Part shown: piece by piece, positions 1-9,623 of the stretch
Layout: each line of letters starts with the position of its first letter
How positions within the stretch are numbered: position 1 is the stretch's first letter
From: Rhodanobacteraceae bacterium
GTDB lineage: Bacteria; Pseudomonadota; Gammaproteobacteria; Xanthomonadales; Rhodanobacteraceae
Assembly: GCA_030123585.1 (NCBI GenBank)
Contig: CP126120.1
Location: 1-64,000, forward strand
DNA: 64,000 bases
Reading direction: 5' to 3'
Notes under the pieces: model-generated
Databases searched by the model: none
What the model was told of the DNA's origin: nothing
Seen by the model: the letters and a program-made list of their open reading frames with translations, nothing else
Translations under genes and position numbers: made by a program

Positions 1-32
1 TGCTTTTGCCTTAGCGTTGCCAAGGAACACGC

Positions 33-1544
33 ATGTCTGACTGGCCCATCCTGAGCATCCTGACCTGGCTGCCCTGCGCCGGCGCGATCCTCGTGCTGCT
101 GGCTGGCGACGCGCGCCCGCGCGTGGCGCGTTGGCTGACGCTGGCGTTCACCGTCATCACCTTCGCGTTGAGCCTGCTGATGCTGTCGGAATATAGCGCG
201 GGTCCCGGCGGCTTCCAGTTGCAGGAGATGCACCGCTGGATTCCCGGCATCAACTCCAGTTATCACCTCGGCGTCGATGGCATCGCGGTCGCGCTGATCG
301 TGCTGACCACGTTCACCACGATCCTGGTGATCGGCGGCGCGTGGCAGGTGATCAAGGACAAGGTGCACCAGTACATGGCCGCGATGCTGGTGCTGGAAGG
401 CCTGCTGATCGGCGTATTCTGCGCGATGGACGCGCTGCTGTTCTATCTCTTCTTCGAGGCCATCCTGATCCCGATGTTCTTCCTGATCGGCATGTGGGGC
501 GGCCCGCGGCGCGTGTACGCGACCCTGAAGTTCTTCATCTACACGTTCTTCGGTTCGATCTTCTTCCTGATCGGCCTCTTGTACATGTACCACCGCGCGG
601 GCACCTTCGATCTGCAGACGCTGTGGGCGTTCCCGTTCACGATGCAGGAGCAGAGCTGGCTGTTCTTCTCGTTCCTGATCGCGTTCGCGGTGAAGACCCC
701 GATGGTGCCGGTGCACACCTGGCTGCCGGACGCGCACGTCGAGGCGCCGACCGGCGGCTCGGTGATCCTGGCCGCGATCATGCTGAAGGTCGGCACATAC
801 GGCTTCATCCGCTTCTCGCTGCCGATCACGCCGGATGCCTCGCAGTACTTTGCGTGGCTGGTGATCGTGCTCAGCCTGATCGCGATCATCTACATCGGCT
901 ACGTCGCGCTGGTGCAGCCGGACATGAAGAAGCTGGTCGCGTATTCGTCGATCGCGCACATGGGCTTCGTGACGCTGGGCCTGTTCATCGTGTACATGCT
1001 GGCGCGCCAGCAGCACGACGTGCAGACCGCGCAACTGGGTGTGCAGGGCGCGGTGGTGCAGATGGTTTCGCACGGCTTCGTGTCGGGCGCGCTGTTCACC
1101 TGCATCGGCGTGATGTACGACCGCCTGCATACGCGTGAGATCGCGGCCTACGGCGGACTCGCCAAGGTGATGCCGTGGTTCGCGGCGTTCTGGGTGCTGT
1201 TCGCGATGGCCAACACCGGCCTGCCGGGCACCTCGGGTTTCGTCGGCGAATTCATGGTGATCCTGTCCAGCTTCACCGCCAATCCGTGGATCGCGCTGTT
1301 CGCCGCATATTCGCTGATCATCGGCGCCGGCTACACGCTGTACCTGATCAAGCGCATCGTGTGGGGCACCGCGCCGACCAGGGAAGCCGCGGCGATGCCC
1401 GAGATCAATACCCGCGAAGGCCTGGTGCTGGGCGCGTTCGCGGTCGCGGTGCTGGCGATGGGCGTGTACCCGTGGCCGCTGATGCACCTGATGGATTCCT
1501 CGGTCGCGCAACTCGTGACCCATTTGATGACCAGCAAGGTTTGA
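33..1544 (+). CDS. nuoM: NADH-quinone oxidoreductase subunit M
   Basis: Membrane antiporter-like subunit of respiratory complex I, which couples NADH:quinone electron transfer to proton pumping across the inner membrane. The 503-residue protein is almost entirely transmembrane. It keeps the charged residues of the proton channel: Glu142 in FFEAILIPMF, Lys221 in AVKTPMVPVHTW and Lys252 in MLKVGTYGF, plus the LPDAHVEAPTGGS loop. AAGGA lies six bases before the ATG. Only four bases separate its stop from nuoN, so this is the tail of the nuo operon. The 32 bases upstream are too short to assign, though they are presumably the nuoL end. Confidence 0.97.
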   Translation: MSDWPILSILTWLPCAGAILVLLAGDARPRVARWLTLAFTVITFALSLLMLSEYSAGPGGFQLQEMHRWIPGINSSYHLGVDGIAVALIVLTTFTTILVIGGAWQVIKDKVHQYMAAMLVLEGLLIGVFCAMDALLFYLFFEAILIPMFFLIGMWGGPRRVYATLKFFIYTFFGSIFFLIGLLYMYHRAGTFDLQTLWAFPFTMQEQSWLFFSFLIAFAVKTPMVPVHTWLPDAHVEAPTGGSVILAAIMLKVGTYGFIRFSLPITPDASQYFAWLVIVLSLIAIIYIGYVALVQPDMKKLVAYSSIAHMGFVTLGLFIVYMLARQQHDVQTAQLGVQGAVVQMVSHGFVSGALFTCIGVMYDRLHTREIAAYGGLAKVMPWFAAFWVLFAMANTGLPGTSGFVGEFMVILSSFTANPWIALFAAYSLIIGAGYTLYLIKRIVWGTAPTREAAAMPEINTREGLVLGAFAVAVLAMGVYPWPLMHLMDSSVAQLVTHLMTSKV

Positions 1545-1548
1545 CCTC

Positions 1549-2991
1549 ATGATTACTCTCAACGACCTGCTGGTGATGCTGCCCGAGCTGTACCTGACCG
1601 CTGCAGCGTGCCTGGTGCTGCTGTTCGACGTGTTCATCAGCGACGACCAGCGCGACGCCACCCACTGGGTCGCGATCATCGTGATGCTGGTGGGCATCTT
1701 CCTGGTGATCCGCGGCCAACCGGACATGACCGTCACCGCGTTCGGCGGGATGTTCGTGCGCGACCACATGGCCGAGATCCTCAAGGTCACCGTGCTGATC
1801 GCGACCATCCTGATGTTCGTGATGGCGCGGCCGTGGCTGCGCGACCGCAAGCTGTTCATGGGCGAGTTCTATTCGCTGTCGATGTTCTCGGTGCTGGGCG
1901 TGATGCTGCTGGTGTCGGCCGGCAGCCTGATCACGGTGTACCTCGGGCTGGAGCTGTTCGCGTTGCCGGCTTATGCGCTGGTCGCGCTGAACCGCGAGTC
2001 GAAGCTGTCTTCGGAGGCTGCGATCAAGTTCTTCGTGCTGGGGTCGCTCGCGTCCGGCCTGCTGCTGTTCGGCATGTCGCTGATCTACGGCGCCACCGGC
2101 ACCCTCGACCTGCACGGCATCTTCGCCGCGGCAGGCACCACCGCGCATCCGCACCTGCTGCAGTTCGGACTGGTGTTCCTGGTGGTCGGCATCGCCTTCG
2201 AGTTCGGCGCGGTGCCGTTCCACATGTGGCTGCCCGACGTGTACGAGGGCGCGCCCACCCCGATCGCGATGTACATCAGCGCGGTGCCGAAACTGGCCGC
2301 GGTCGGACTGGCCTACCGCCTGCTGGAAGTCGGCCTGGGGCCGTTCGCGCACGACTGGCGGATCATGCTGGCGATCATGGCGGCGCTGTCGCTGGTGGTT
2401 GGCAACGTGGTCGCGATCGCGCAGAAGAACTTCAAGCGCATGCTTGCGTATTCCACGATCTCGCACATGGGCTTCGTGTTCCTCGGATTGTCGAATCCGA
2501 CCCCGGAAGGTTATTCGGCGGCGTTGTTCTACGCGGTGTGCTTCGCGCTGATGGAAACCGTGGCCTTCGGCGTGATCCTGGCGCTGGCGCGCAAGGGCTT
2601 CGAGTGCGAGATGATCGACGACCTGAAGGGCCTCAACCGCCGCTCGCCCTGGTTCGCGGGTTTGATGGCGATCGCGATGTTCTCGCTGGCCGGCATCCCG
2701 CCGCTGTGGGGGTTCATCGCCAAGGTGCTGGTGCTGAAGGCCGCGATCGACGGCGGCATGCTGTGGCTCGCGATCGTCGCGATCATCTGCGCCATCATCG
2801 GGCTGTTCTACTACCTGCGCGTGATCTGGGTGATGTACTTCGAGGCGCCCGCCGAAGGCGTCGAACCGTTGCAGGCCAAACCGGATCTCGCGCTGCGCGG
2901 ATTGCTGTCGATCAATGCGCTGGGCCTGATCGCGATGATCTTCTTCTCCGGCCCGCTGCTCGCCTGGTGCCGGGCCGCGTTCGGGGTTTGA
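1549..2991 (+). CDS. nuoN: NADH-quinone oxidoreductase subunit N
   Basis: Last subunit gene of the complex I operon and the third antiporter-like membrane subunit. The 480-residue product is hydrophobic throughout. It carries the conserved GLELFALPAYALVAL segment (Glu135 within it) and the loop PFHMWLPDVYEGAPTP, which leads into the lysine-bearing helix SAVPKLAAVGL. The length is normal for the family. It follows nuoM after four bases and is followed by an initiator tRNA with its own promoter, so the operon seems to end here. No clear intrinsic terminator is visible between the stop and that promoter. Confidence 0.97.
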   Translation: MITLNDLLVMLPELYLTAAACLVLLFDVFISDDQRDATHWVAIIVMLVGIFLVIRGQPDMTVTAFGGMFVRDHMAEILKVTVLIATILMFVMARPWLRDRKLFMGEFYSLSMFSVLGVMLLVSAGSLITVYLGLELFALPAYALVALNRESKLSSEAAIKFFVLGSLASGLLLFGMSLIYGATGTLDLHGIFAAAGTTAHPHLLQFGLVFLVVGIAFEFGAVPFHMWLPDVYEGAPTPIAMYISAVPKLAAVGLAYRLLEVGLGPFAHDWRIMLAIMAALSLVVGNVVAIAQKNFKRMLAYSTISHMGFVFLGLSNPTPEGYSAALFYAVCFALMETVAFGVILALARKGFECEMIDDLKGLNRRSPWFAGLMAIAMFSLAGIPPLWGFIAKVLVLKAAIDGGMLWLAIVAIICAIIGLFYYLRVIWVMYFEAPAEGVEPLQAKPDLALRGLLSINALGLIAMIFFSGPLLAWCRAAFGV

Positions 2992-3029
2992 CCCGTCGGC
3001 GCGGCGGCTGGACATGCGCGCCCTCGCGG

Positions 3030-3058
3030 TTGCAAAAAAGCCCCCGGAACGCCATAAT
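3030..3058 (+). promoter_or_regulatory. sigma70-type promoter of the initiator tRNA
   Basis: TTGCAA at 3030-3035 and CATAAT at 3053-3058 are separated by exactly 17 bases. The predicted start near 3065 lies about seven bases before the mature tRNA 5' end. The bases just after the -10 (GTGCG) are G/C rich, as in stable-RNA promoters under stringent control. This is a sequence match only. Confidence 0.75.
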
Positions 3059-3071
3059 GTGCGTTCCCTGT

Positions 3072-3148
3072 TGCGGGGTGGAGCAGTCTGGCAGCTCGTC
3101 GGGCTCATAACCCGAAGGTCGCAGGTTCAAATCCTGCCCCCGCTACCA
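3072..3148 (+). tRNA. metY: initiator tRNA-fMet (CAU)
   Basis: A 77-base cloverleaf with encoded CCA end. The anticodon loop reads CTCATAA, flanked by three G:C pairs (GGG/CCC) in the anticodon stem, and position 1 opposes 72 as U-U, so the end is unpaired. Those are the two hallmarks of initiator rather than elongator tRNA-Met. The location directly upstream of rimP-nusA-infB matches metY of Escherichia coli. Confidence 0.97.
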
Positions 3149-3233
3149 GGCCTTGTCGGGGCGGCTTCGTTGCTTCCCTGATCCGCAGGACGCGGAACGC
3201 CGACTACTGGAAGCGAAAACGGCGACTTAAGGA

Positions 3234-3256
3234 ATGGGCCTTGTGCCCATTTTTTG
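3234..3256 (+). terminator. intrinsic terminator in the rimP leader
   Basis: ATGGGC (3234-3239) pairs with GCCCAT (3245-3250) across a five-base loop, and six T residues follow. It sits between the initiator tRNA and rimP, where enteric genomes have a comparable leader terminator and antitermination region. It could end the tRNA transcript while letting part of the transcription continue into rimP-nusA-infB. It also shows that the ATG at 3234 is not a start codon. Confidence 0.8.
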
Positions 3257-3278
3257 TTTCTTGGATTCGCGGAGCGCG

Positions 3279-3827
3279 ATGGAGACCGACGCAATCGTCG
3301 CACGCGTGGCGCCGGCCCTTGCCGAACTGGGCCTGGAATGCCTGGGCGTGGAATGGAGTGCCGGTCACGGCGGCGGCCTGCTGCGCGTGTACATCGATGC
3401 GCTGCGGCAGGACGCCGATGCAGCCGGCGCGGTGAGCGTGGACGACTGCGAGGCGGCCAGCCGCGAGATTTCCGCGCTGCTGGACGTGGACGATCCGATT
3501 CCCGGGCATTACGTGCTGGAGGTGTCCTCGCCCGGGATCGAGCGCCCGCTGTTCAACGCGGCGCAGTTCGCGCGTTTCGTCGGCGACGAAGCGAAGGTGA
3601 CGCTGAAGCTGCCGCGCGAGGGGCGCCGCCGCCTGCGCGGGAGGATCGCCGCGGTCGCCGGCAGGCAGATCGGCATGGACGTGGATGGCAGGCGGATGGA
3701 CATCGCCGAAGACGAAATCGAAAGCGCGCATCTGGTGCCGGATTGGGATGCGCTGGGCTACACGCCCAAGCCGAAGCCCGGCAAGGCGCCGAATGCGAAA
3801 CAGGGCAAGGCCAAGCGCAAGCGGTGA
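3279..3827 (+). CDS. rimP: ribosome maturation factor RimP
   Basis: Cytoplasmic factor needed for 30S subunit maturation. The 182-residue product matches the family in the N-terminal domain ([15 protein letters not shown], then the second strand LLRVYIDA), in [20 protein letters not shown], and in the core [15 protein letters not shown] basic tail (GKAKRKR) ends the protein. I chose the ATG at 3279, with GGAG four bases upstream. The longer frame from 3234 would begin inside the leader terminator hairpin and adds residues the family lacks. It is followed after 69 bases by nusA, the usual order. Confidence 0.93.
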   Translation: METDAIVARVAPALAELGLECLGVEWSAGHGGGLLRVYIDALRQDADAAGAVSVDDCEAASREISALLDVDDPIPGHYVLEVSSPGIERPLFNAAQFARFVGDEAKVTLKLPREGRRRLRGRIAAVAGRQIGMDVDGRRMDIAEDEIESAHLVPDWDALGYTPKPKPGKAPNAKQGKAKRKR

Positions 3828-3896
3828 GCGTTGCCGAAAGACAAACCCGAATGACGGAAGGCCGCGGCAGGACGCGGCCCCGATGGAGCAAAGACG

Positions 3897-5405
3897 ATGA
3901 ATCGTGACTTGTTGTTGATCGTGGATACCGTGGCCGCCGAGAAGGCGGTGCCGCGCGACGTGATTTTCGGCGCGCTCGAGGCGGCGCTGGCGACCGCGGC
4001 CAAGAAGCGCTATCCCGACGAGGAACCCGACATCCGCGTGGCGATCGACCACGAGACCGGCGACTACGAAACCTTCCGGCGCTGGGCGGTGATCGCCGAC
4101 GACGGCGAGATGGAATCGCCGGATTGGCAGTTGCGCCTGATGGACGCGGTGGACGAGCGCCCGGGCGCCCAGGTCGGCGAGTACATCGAGCAGCAGATCG
4201 AGAATCCCGAGTTCGGCCGCATCACCGCGCAGGCCGCCAAGCAGGTGATCGTGCAGCGCATCCGCGAAGCCGAGCGCGCGCAGGTGGTCGACGCCTGGAA
4301 GGATCGCGTGGGCGAACTGGTCAACGGCGTGGCCAAGCGCGTCGAGCGCGGCAACATCTACCTCGACCTCGGCGGCAATGCCGAAGCCTTCATCCCGCGC
4401 GACAAGGCGATCCCGCGCGAGGCCGTGCGCGTGGGCGACCGCGTGCGCGGTTACCTGTTCGAGGTGCGCTCGGAGCCGCGCGGCCCGCAGCTGTTCGTGT
4501 CGCGCACCGCGCCGGAATTCATGATGGAACTGTTCAAGCTGGAAGTGCCGGAAGTCGGCCAGGGCATCGTCGAGATACGCGCCTGCGCGCGCGACGCCGG
4601 CGACCGCGCCAAGATCGCGGTGGAGGCGCACGACAAGCGCACCGATCCGATCGGCGCCTGCATCGGCATGCGCGGTTCGCGCGTGCAGGCGGTGTCCAAC
4701 GAACTGAACGGCGAGCGCATCGACATCGTGCTGTGGAACGACGCGCCGGCGCAGTTCGTGATCAACGCGATGGCGCCGGCCGAAGTGCAGTCCATCATCG
4801 TCGATGAGGACAAGCACTCGATGGACATTGCGGTGGCCGAGGACAAGCTGTCGCAGGCCATCGGCCGCGGCGGCCAGAACGTGCGCCTGGCCAGCAAGCT
4901 GACCGGCTGGGATCTCAAGGTGATGACCCAGGACCAGGTCGCCGCCAAGAGCGAGGCCGAGCAGGAAGCCGCGCGCAAGCTGTTCATGGACAAGCTCGAA
5001 GTGGATCAGGAGATCGCCAACATCCTGGTGCAGGAAGGCTTTTCGACGGTCGAGGAAATCGCCTACGTGCCGACCGGCGAACTGCTGGCGGTGGAAGGCT
5101 TCGACGAAGACATCGTCGAGGAACTGCGTTCGCGCGCCAAGGACGCGCTGCTCACCGAGGCGCTCGCGGTCGAGGAGGACCTCGACGAGCACGCGCCGTC
5201 GGAAGAACTGCTGGCGCTGGACGGCATGGACGAGGAAACCGCGTACGCACTGGCCGAGCGCGGCATCGTCACGCTGGACGACCTGGCCGACCAGGCGGTG
5301 GACGACCTGATCGACATGGAAGGCATGGACGAGGAACGCGCGGGCGCGTTGATCATGGCCGCGCGCGCGCCGATGCTGGCCAGGATGGAGCACGAGGGCG
5401 GCTGA
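3897..5405 (+). CDS. nusA: transcription termination/antitermination protein NusA
   Basis: RNA polymerase-associated elongation factor for pausing, termination and antitermination. The 502 residues carry the N-terminal polymerase-binding domain (starting MNRDLLLIVDTV), an S1 domain near residues 135-200 (GNIYLDLGGNAEAFIP), two KH domains (including DPIGACIGMRGSRVQAV and AIGRGGQNVRLAS), and two C-terminal helix-hairpin-helix acidic repeats, as in gammaproteobacterial NusA. A 7-bp perfect hairpin (GGCCGCG...CGCGGCC) lies between rimP and this gene. infB follows after 170 bases. Nothing in that gap looks like a separate gene. Confidence 0.97.
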   Translation: MNRDLLLIVDTVAAEKAVPRDVIFGALEAALATAAKKRYPDEEPDIRVAIDHETGDYETFRRWAVIADDGEMESPDWQLRLMDAVDERPGAQVGEYIEQQIENPEFGRITAQAAKQVIVQRIREAERAQVVDAWKDRVGELVNGVAKRVERGNIYLDLGGNAEAFIPRDKAIPREAVRVGDRVRGYLFEVRSEPRGPQLFVSRTAPEFMMELFKLEVPEVGQGIVEIRACARDAGDRAKIAVEAHDKRTDPIGACIGMRGSRVQAVSNELNGERIDIVLWNDAPAQFVINAMAPAEVQSIIVDEDKHSMDIAVAEDKLSQAIGRGGQNVRLASKLTGWDLKVMTQDQVAAKSEAEQEAARKLFMDKLEVDQEIANILVQEGFSTVEEIAYVPTGELLAVEGFDEDIVEELRSRAKDALLTEALAVEEDLDEHAPSEELLALDGMDEETAYALAERGIVTLDDLADQAVDDLIDMEGMDEERAGALIMAARAPMLARMEHEGG

Positions 5406-5575
5406 GGCATGGATGGCTTCGAGTCGAAGCGGGTCTTTCCGGTACAGGGACGTGCCGTCGCGCCGGACGATGGTCGTCCGGCACGGCAAACGTGGCGCGG
5501 CCTGGCCGCGACCGTTTGCATGCAAGCCGCGGCGGGACGCCCGGTCTTGCATCATCAAGGCTGAGGTAGGACACG

Positions 5576-8161
5576 ATGTCAGACATCACGATCAGGCAAC
5601 TCGCAGGCATGGTGGGCACGCCGGAAGACAAGCTGCTGGCGCAGCTTGCCGAGGCCGGCATGACCTTCGATGGCCCGGACCAGGTCATCAACAGCCGCCA
5701 GAAGAGCAAGCTGCTCGATTTCCTGCGCAGCAACCACGGCAAGTCGGCATCCGCGTCGACTGCGGCGGCGCCCAAGCAGATCACGCTGAAGCGCCGCAAG
5801 GTCAGTGAAATCACCGTGGCCGGCGGCCGCGGCGCCAGCGCCAAGACCGTCAACGTGGAAGTGCGCGCGCGGCGCACCTACGTCAAGCGCGGCGCGATCG
5901 CGAACGATGGCGTCGTGGACAGCGAGCGCGAAGAGGCGCTGCGCAAACTCAAGGAATCGCAGGAACAGCACGAGCGCGAACTGGCCGAGCTGGCCGAACA
6001 GGACCGCCGCCGCAAGGAAGAGCAGGAACGCGCCGCCGCAGAAGCGGCCGAGCGCAAGCGCGCGGAGGAAGAGCGCGCCCGGGCCGCGGCCGAAGTCGCC
6101 GCGCATGCGGTCGAGGAGACCGCAACCGAAGAATCGCCGGCGCCTGCGCGCCGCCACGAGGCACCCAAACCCGCGGTGCGCGCCAAGGACGACAGCGGTG
6201 CACACAAGGCGAAGCGTTCGCGCGGTTCGCACCGGATGCGCGATGACGACGACGAAGGTCCGGCGCGCTACAGCGGCGGCGAGCTGCACCTCACCGACGC
6301 CGAGCGTGCGCGCCGTTCCACTAGGAAGCGCGCCAAGCCCAAGGTCGATCTGTCGGACATCACCGCCCAGCACGGCTTCTCCAAGCCGGTTGCGCCGCAG
6401 ATGCGCGAAATCGCGATCGGCGACACCATCGTGGTGTCCGACCTCGCGCAGAAGATGGCGGTGAAGGGCGCGGAGGTGGTCAAGGCCCTGTTCAAGATGG
6501 GCACCATGGTGACCATCAACCAGACCATCGACCACGACACCGCGGTGCTGGTGGTCGAGGAAATGGGCCACAAGGCCGTCGATGCCGAGGAAAAGACGGC
6601 CGAGACCGAACTCGCCGCGCACGTCGTCACCGACGCGGCCGAAGGCGAGAAGGCGCCGCGCCCGCCGGTGGTCACCATCATGGGCCACGTCGATCACGGC
6701 AAGACGTCCCTGCTCGATTACATCCGCCGCACCAAGGTGGCCGCGGGCGAAGCCGGCGGCATCACCCAGCACATCGGCGCGTACCACGTGGAAACGCCCA
6801 AGGGCGTGATCACGTTCCTCGACACGCCCGGCCACGCGGCCTTCACCTCGATGCGCGCGCGCGGCGCGCAATCCACCGACATCGTGGTGCTGGTGGTCGC
6901 GGCCGACGATGGCGTGATGCCGCAGACCGTGGAAGCCATCCAGCACGCGCGCGCGGCCAAGGTGCCGCTGATCGTCGCGGTCAACAAGATGGACAAGCCG
7001 GAAGCCAATCCCGACAACGTGCGCCAGGGCCTGGCCCAGCACGAAGTGATCCCCGAGGATTGGGGCGGCGACACCCAGTTCGTGCCGGTGTCGGCCAAGA
7101 CCGGCATGGGTGTCGATGCCTTGCTCGAAGCGATCAACGTGCAGGCCGAGGTGATGGAACTGAAGGCTGTGCCGGACGGGCGTGCTTCGGGAGTGGTGAT
7201 CGAATCCAGCCTCGACAAGGGCCGCGGCCCGGTCGCGACGGTGCTGGTGCAGCAGGGCCTGCTGAAGCGCGGCGACTACGTGGTGTGCGGCGTCGAGTAC
7301 GGCCGCGTGCGCGCGCTGTTCGACGAAACCGGCCAGCAGGTCGAGGGCGCGGGTCCGTCGATTCCGGTGCAGATGCTGGGCCTTTCGGGCGTGCCGGACG
7401 CCGGCGACGAATTCGTGGTGGTTGCGGACGAGAAACTGGCCCGCAACGTGGTGTCCGAACGCGAGGCCAAGCGCCGCGAAAAGCGGTTGGTCACGCGCAC
7501 CAACACGCTCGAAGACGTGATGGCGATGATGGGCAAGGGCGAGGGCCAGCAGAGCCTCAACATCCTGATCAAGGCCGACGTGCAGGGTTCCGCCGAGGCG
7601 CTGCGCGAATCGCTCGCCGCGATCAGCAACGATCTCGTGAAGGTCAACGTGATCGCGTCCGGCGTGGGCGGCATCACCGAATCCGACGCCACCCTGGCGG
7701 CGGCCTCTAAGGCGCTGCTGATCGGCTTCAACGTGCGCGCCGATGCCTCCGCGCGTCGCGTGATCGAGCAGAATGGCGTGGACCTGCGCTACTTCTCGAT
7801 CATCTACGACGTGATCGACCAGGTGAAGCAGGCGGCGTCCGGCCTGCTGGGCGTGGAAGTGCGCGAGGAAATCATCGGCGTGGCCGAAGTGCGCGACGTG
7901 TTCCGTTCGTCCAAGTTCGGCGCGATCGCCGGCTGCATGGTGGTCGAGGGCGCGGTCAAGCGGCACAAGCCGATCCGCGTGCTGCGCAACGACGTGGTGA
8001 TCTTCGAGGGCGAACTGGAATCGCTGCGCCACTACAAGGAAAACGTGGACGAAGTGAAGAGCGGCAGCGAGTGCGGCATCGGCGTCAAGCAGTACAACGA
8101 CGTCAAGCCCGGCGACCGCATCGAGTGCTTCGAGCGCATCGAGGTGGCACGAACGTTGTAA
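5576..8161 (+). CDS. infB: translation initiation factor IF-2
   Basis: GTPase that brings initiator fMet-tRNA to the 30S subunit and promotes subunit joining. The 861 residues comprise an IF2_N module at the N-terminus, a long charged Lys/Glu/Arg/Ala linker up to about residue 260, a second IF2_N module, and the G domain with GHVDHGKT near residue 369, [18 protein letters not shown] and SAKTGMG. Two beta-barrel domains and the C-terminal fMet-tRNA binding domain complete it. AGGTAGGA precedes the ATG. Co-location with the initiator tRNA gene fits the shared role in initiation. Confidence 0.97.
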   Translation: MSDITIRQLAGMVGTPEDKLLAQLAEAGMTFDGPDQVINSRQKSKLLDFLRSNHGKSASASTAAAPKQITLKRRKVSEITVAGGRGASAKTVNVEVRARRTYVKRGAIANDGVVDSEREEALRKLKESQEQHERELAELAEQDRRRKEEQERAAAEAAERKRAEEERARAAAEVAAHAVEETATEESPAPARRHEAPKPAVRAKDDSGAHKAKRSRGSHRMRDDDDEGPARYSGGELHLTDAERARRSTRKRAKPKVDLSDITAQHGFSKPVAPQMREIAIGDTIVVSDLAQKMAVKGAEVVKALFKMGTMVTINQTIDHDTAVLVVEEMGHKAVDAEEKTAETELAAHVVTDAAEGEKAPRPPVVTIMGHVDHGKTSLLDYIRRTKVAAGEAGGITQHIGAYHVETPKGVITFLDTPGHAAFTSMRARGAQSTDIVVLVVAADDGVMPQTVEAIQHARAAKVPLIVAVNKMDKPEANPDNVRQGLAQHEVIPEDWGGDTQFVPVSAKTGMGVDALLEAINVQAEVMELKAVPDGRASGVVIESSLDKGRGPVATVLVQQGLLKRGDYVVCGVEYGRVRALFDETGQQVEGAGPSIPVQMLGLSGVPDAGDEFVVVADEKLARNVVSEREAKRREKRLVTRTNTLEDVMAMMGKGEGQQSLNILIKADVQGSAEALRESLAAISNDLVKVNVIASGVGGITESDATLAAASKALLIGFNVRADASARRVIEQNGVDLRYFSIIYDVIDQVKQAASGLLGVEVREEIIGVAEVRDVFRSSKFGAIAGCMVVEGAVKRHKPIRVLRNDVVIFEGELESLRHYKENVDEVKSGSECGIGVKQYNDVKPGDRIECFERIEVARTL

Positions 8162-8180
8162 CGCGGAGCGTTACAACGTC

Positions 8181-8286
8181 CGGGAATCGTGAATCGGGAA
8201 TCGTGAATCGTCCGAAATCACGCCCCATCTCGGATTGCCCGCTGCGTGCTTTTGAGCGATTCTCCATTTACGATTCCCGATTCCCG
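8181..8286 (+). repeat. heptamer repeat array, infB-rbfA spacer
   Basis: The array opens with copies of GGGAATC/GTGAATC on the 5' side and ends with GATTCCC GATTCCC on the 3' side. The whole spacer is therefore an imperfect inverted repeat of about 100 bases. It is the first of seven such arrays in the window. The last unit runs directly into the GTG start of rbfA. Confidence 0.8.
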
Positions 8287-8648
8287 TGAAAGGCTCCTTC
8301 CACCGCACCGACCGCGTCAACGCCGAACTCCGTCGTGAAGTCGGCGCGCTGGTGCACGCCGCGGTACGCGACCACGCGCTGCCGCAGGCCAGCGTGGTGG
8401 ACGTGGAAGTCAGCCGCGAACTGGATGTCGCGACCGTGTGGGTCACGGCGCTGCAACCCGAACGCTCGCAGGAAGTCGTGAAGGCGCTGAAAGCGCTGGC
8501 GAAGGAATTCCGCCATGCGCTCGCGCACACGATGCGGATGCGGCGCGTGCCGGAACTGCGCTTCAAGTACGACGAATCGGTGGATACCGGAGAGCGGATC
8601 GAGCAGCTGCTCAGACGGGAATCGGGAACGGGGAATGGGGAATCGTAA
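8286..8648 (+). CDS. rbfA: 30S ribosome-binding factor RbfA
   Basis: Binds the 30S subunit during late 16S rRNA maturation. The 120 residues show the family's KH-like fold segments: RTDRVNAELRREVGALV, VVDVEVSRELDVATVWV and MRMRRVPELRFKYDES. The start is a GTG sitting at the very end of the upstream heptamer repeat, with no Shine-Dalgarno-like sequence in front, so initiation may rely on coupling or an unstructured leader. The last 11 residues (RESGTGNGES) are encoded by the next heptamer array and have no family equivalent, so the native C-terminus seems to have been replaced by repeat-derived sequence. Confidence 0.93.
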   Translation: MKGSFHRTDRVNAELRREVGALVHAAVRDHALPQASVVDVEVSRELDVATVWVTALQPERSQEVVKALKALAKEFRHALAHTMRMRRVPELRFKYDESVDTGERIEQLLRRESGTGNGES

Positions 8649-8710
8649 GAGCGATTCGCCGGAATGCCCGTGGCTCTTTCCGATTCCCGACTCCCGATTC
8701 TCGATTCCCG
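8616..8710 (+). repeat. heptamer repeat array spanning rbfA end and truB start
   Basis: GGGAATC-type units (8616-8645) face GATTCCC-type units (8680-8710). The first arm encodes the C-terminus of RbfA. The second arm encodes residues 6-17 of the annotated TruB (SDSRLPILDSRP). It is the same family as the array at 8181. Confidence 0.8.
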
Positions 8711-9599
8711 GCCGTTGACCGGCATCCTGCTGCTCGACAAGCCTCAAGGCATCTCCTCCAACCGCGCCTTGCAGCAGGCGAAACGAATCTTCGGCGCGGC
8801 CAAGGCCGGGCACACCGGCAGCCTCGATCCGCTGGCGACGGGCTTGCTGCCGATCTGTTTCGGCGAGGCCACCAAGATCGCGGGTTACCTGCTCGGCGCA
8901 CGCAAGGCGTATGCCGCTGAATGCCGGCTCGGCACCACCACCGATACCTGCGACAGCCAAGGTTCGGCGCTGGTCGAGCGCCCCGTGCCGCCGCTCGACG
9001 ATGCGACTATCCGCGCCGCGCTTGCGCCCCTTACCGGGCGCATCACCCAGATTCCACCCGTGTACTCCGCACTCAAGCAACAGGGTGTGCCGCTGTACAA
9101 ACGCGCGCGTCGCGGCGAAGCGGTGGAAGCGCCGCCGCGCGAAGTCGAGGTGTTCCGGTTCGACCTGCTGGAACGCGCGGGCGACACGCTGCGCCTGCAC
9201 GTCGAATGCGGCTCGGGCACTTACGTCCGAAGCCTAGTGCGCGATCTCGGCGAGGCGCTGGGCTGCGGCGCGCACCTGACCGCGTTGCGGCGGCTGTGGG
9301 TGGAACCGTTCCGCGAGCCGCGGATGTTCGCGCTCGACGAACTCGTGGCGTTGCGCGAGCAGGGTACGCAGGCGTTGCTTGCATGCCTGTTGCCGATCGA
9401 AGCCGGTCTTGCCGACTGGCCCGTGTTGCACATGGACGAACGCGGCGCCGATGACGTGGCGCACGGACGCGCCTTGCGGGTCGATACGCCGCCAGGCCGC
9501 TATCGCGCCGATGCGCCCGATGGCCGCCTGCTCGCGATCGGCGAAGTCGATGCCTCGGGCGCGTTCAAGGTGCTGCGCGGCTTTTCCAGTTCGCGCTGA
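8664..9599 (+). CDS. truB: tRNA pseudouridine(55) synthase TruB
   Basis: Converts U55 of tRNAs to pseudouridine. The motif ILLLDKPQGISSN is followed by GHTGSLDPLATGLLP with the catalytic Asp55, and then the YSALKQQGVPLYKRAR and CGSGTYVRSLVRDLG segments. The C-terminal PUA-like region is present, for 311 residues in total. The N-terminal 17 residues before LTGILLLDKP come from the repeat array. Translation could instead start at TTG 8715, so the 5' end is uncertain. Unlike in enteric bacteria, rpsO-pnp does not follow; the next gene is convergent only 24 bases away. Confidence 0.93.
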   Translation: MPVALSDSRLPILDSRPLTGILLLDKPQGISSNRALQQAKRIFGAAKAGHTGSLDPLATGLLPICFGEATKIAGYLLGARKAYAAECRLGTTTDTCDSQGSALVERPVPPLDDATIRAALAPLTGRITQIPPVYSALKQQGVPLYKRARRGEAVEAPPREVEVFRFDLLERAGDTLRLHVECGSGTYVRSLVRDLGEALGCGAHLTALRRLWVEPFREPRMFALDELVALREQGTQALLACLLPIEAGLADWPVLHMDERGADDVAHGRALRVDTPPGRYRADAPDGRLLAIGEVDASGAFKVLRGFSSSR

Positions 9600-9623
9600 C
9601 GCGCGCAAGCGCTCGAAACCGGA

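Noticed and set aside
3234..3278. Upstream ATG that would lengthen RimP by 15 residues
   Set aside because: It begins exactly at the stem of the leader terminator, and the extra residues match nothing in the RimP family; ATG 3279 has GGAG upstream.
1405..8032. Very long antisense open frames opposite nuoN, rimP-nusA and infB
   Set aside because: They are antisense to well-recognised genes, rich in His/Arg/Asp, have no recognisable domain and are expected in DNA this GC-rich.
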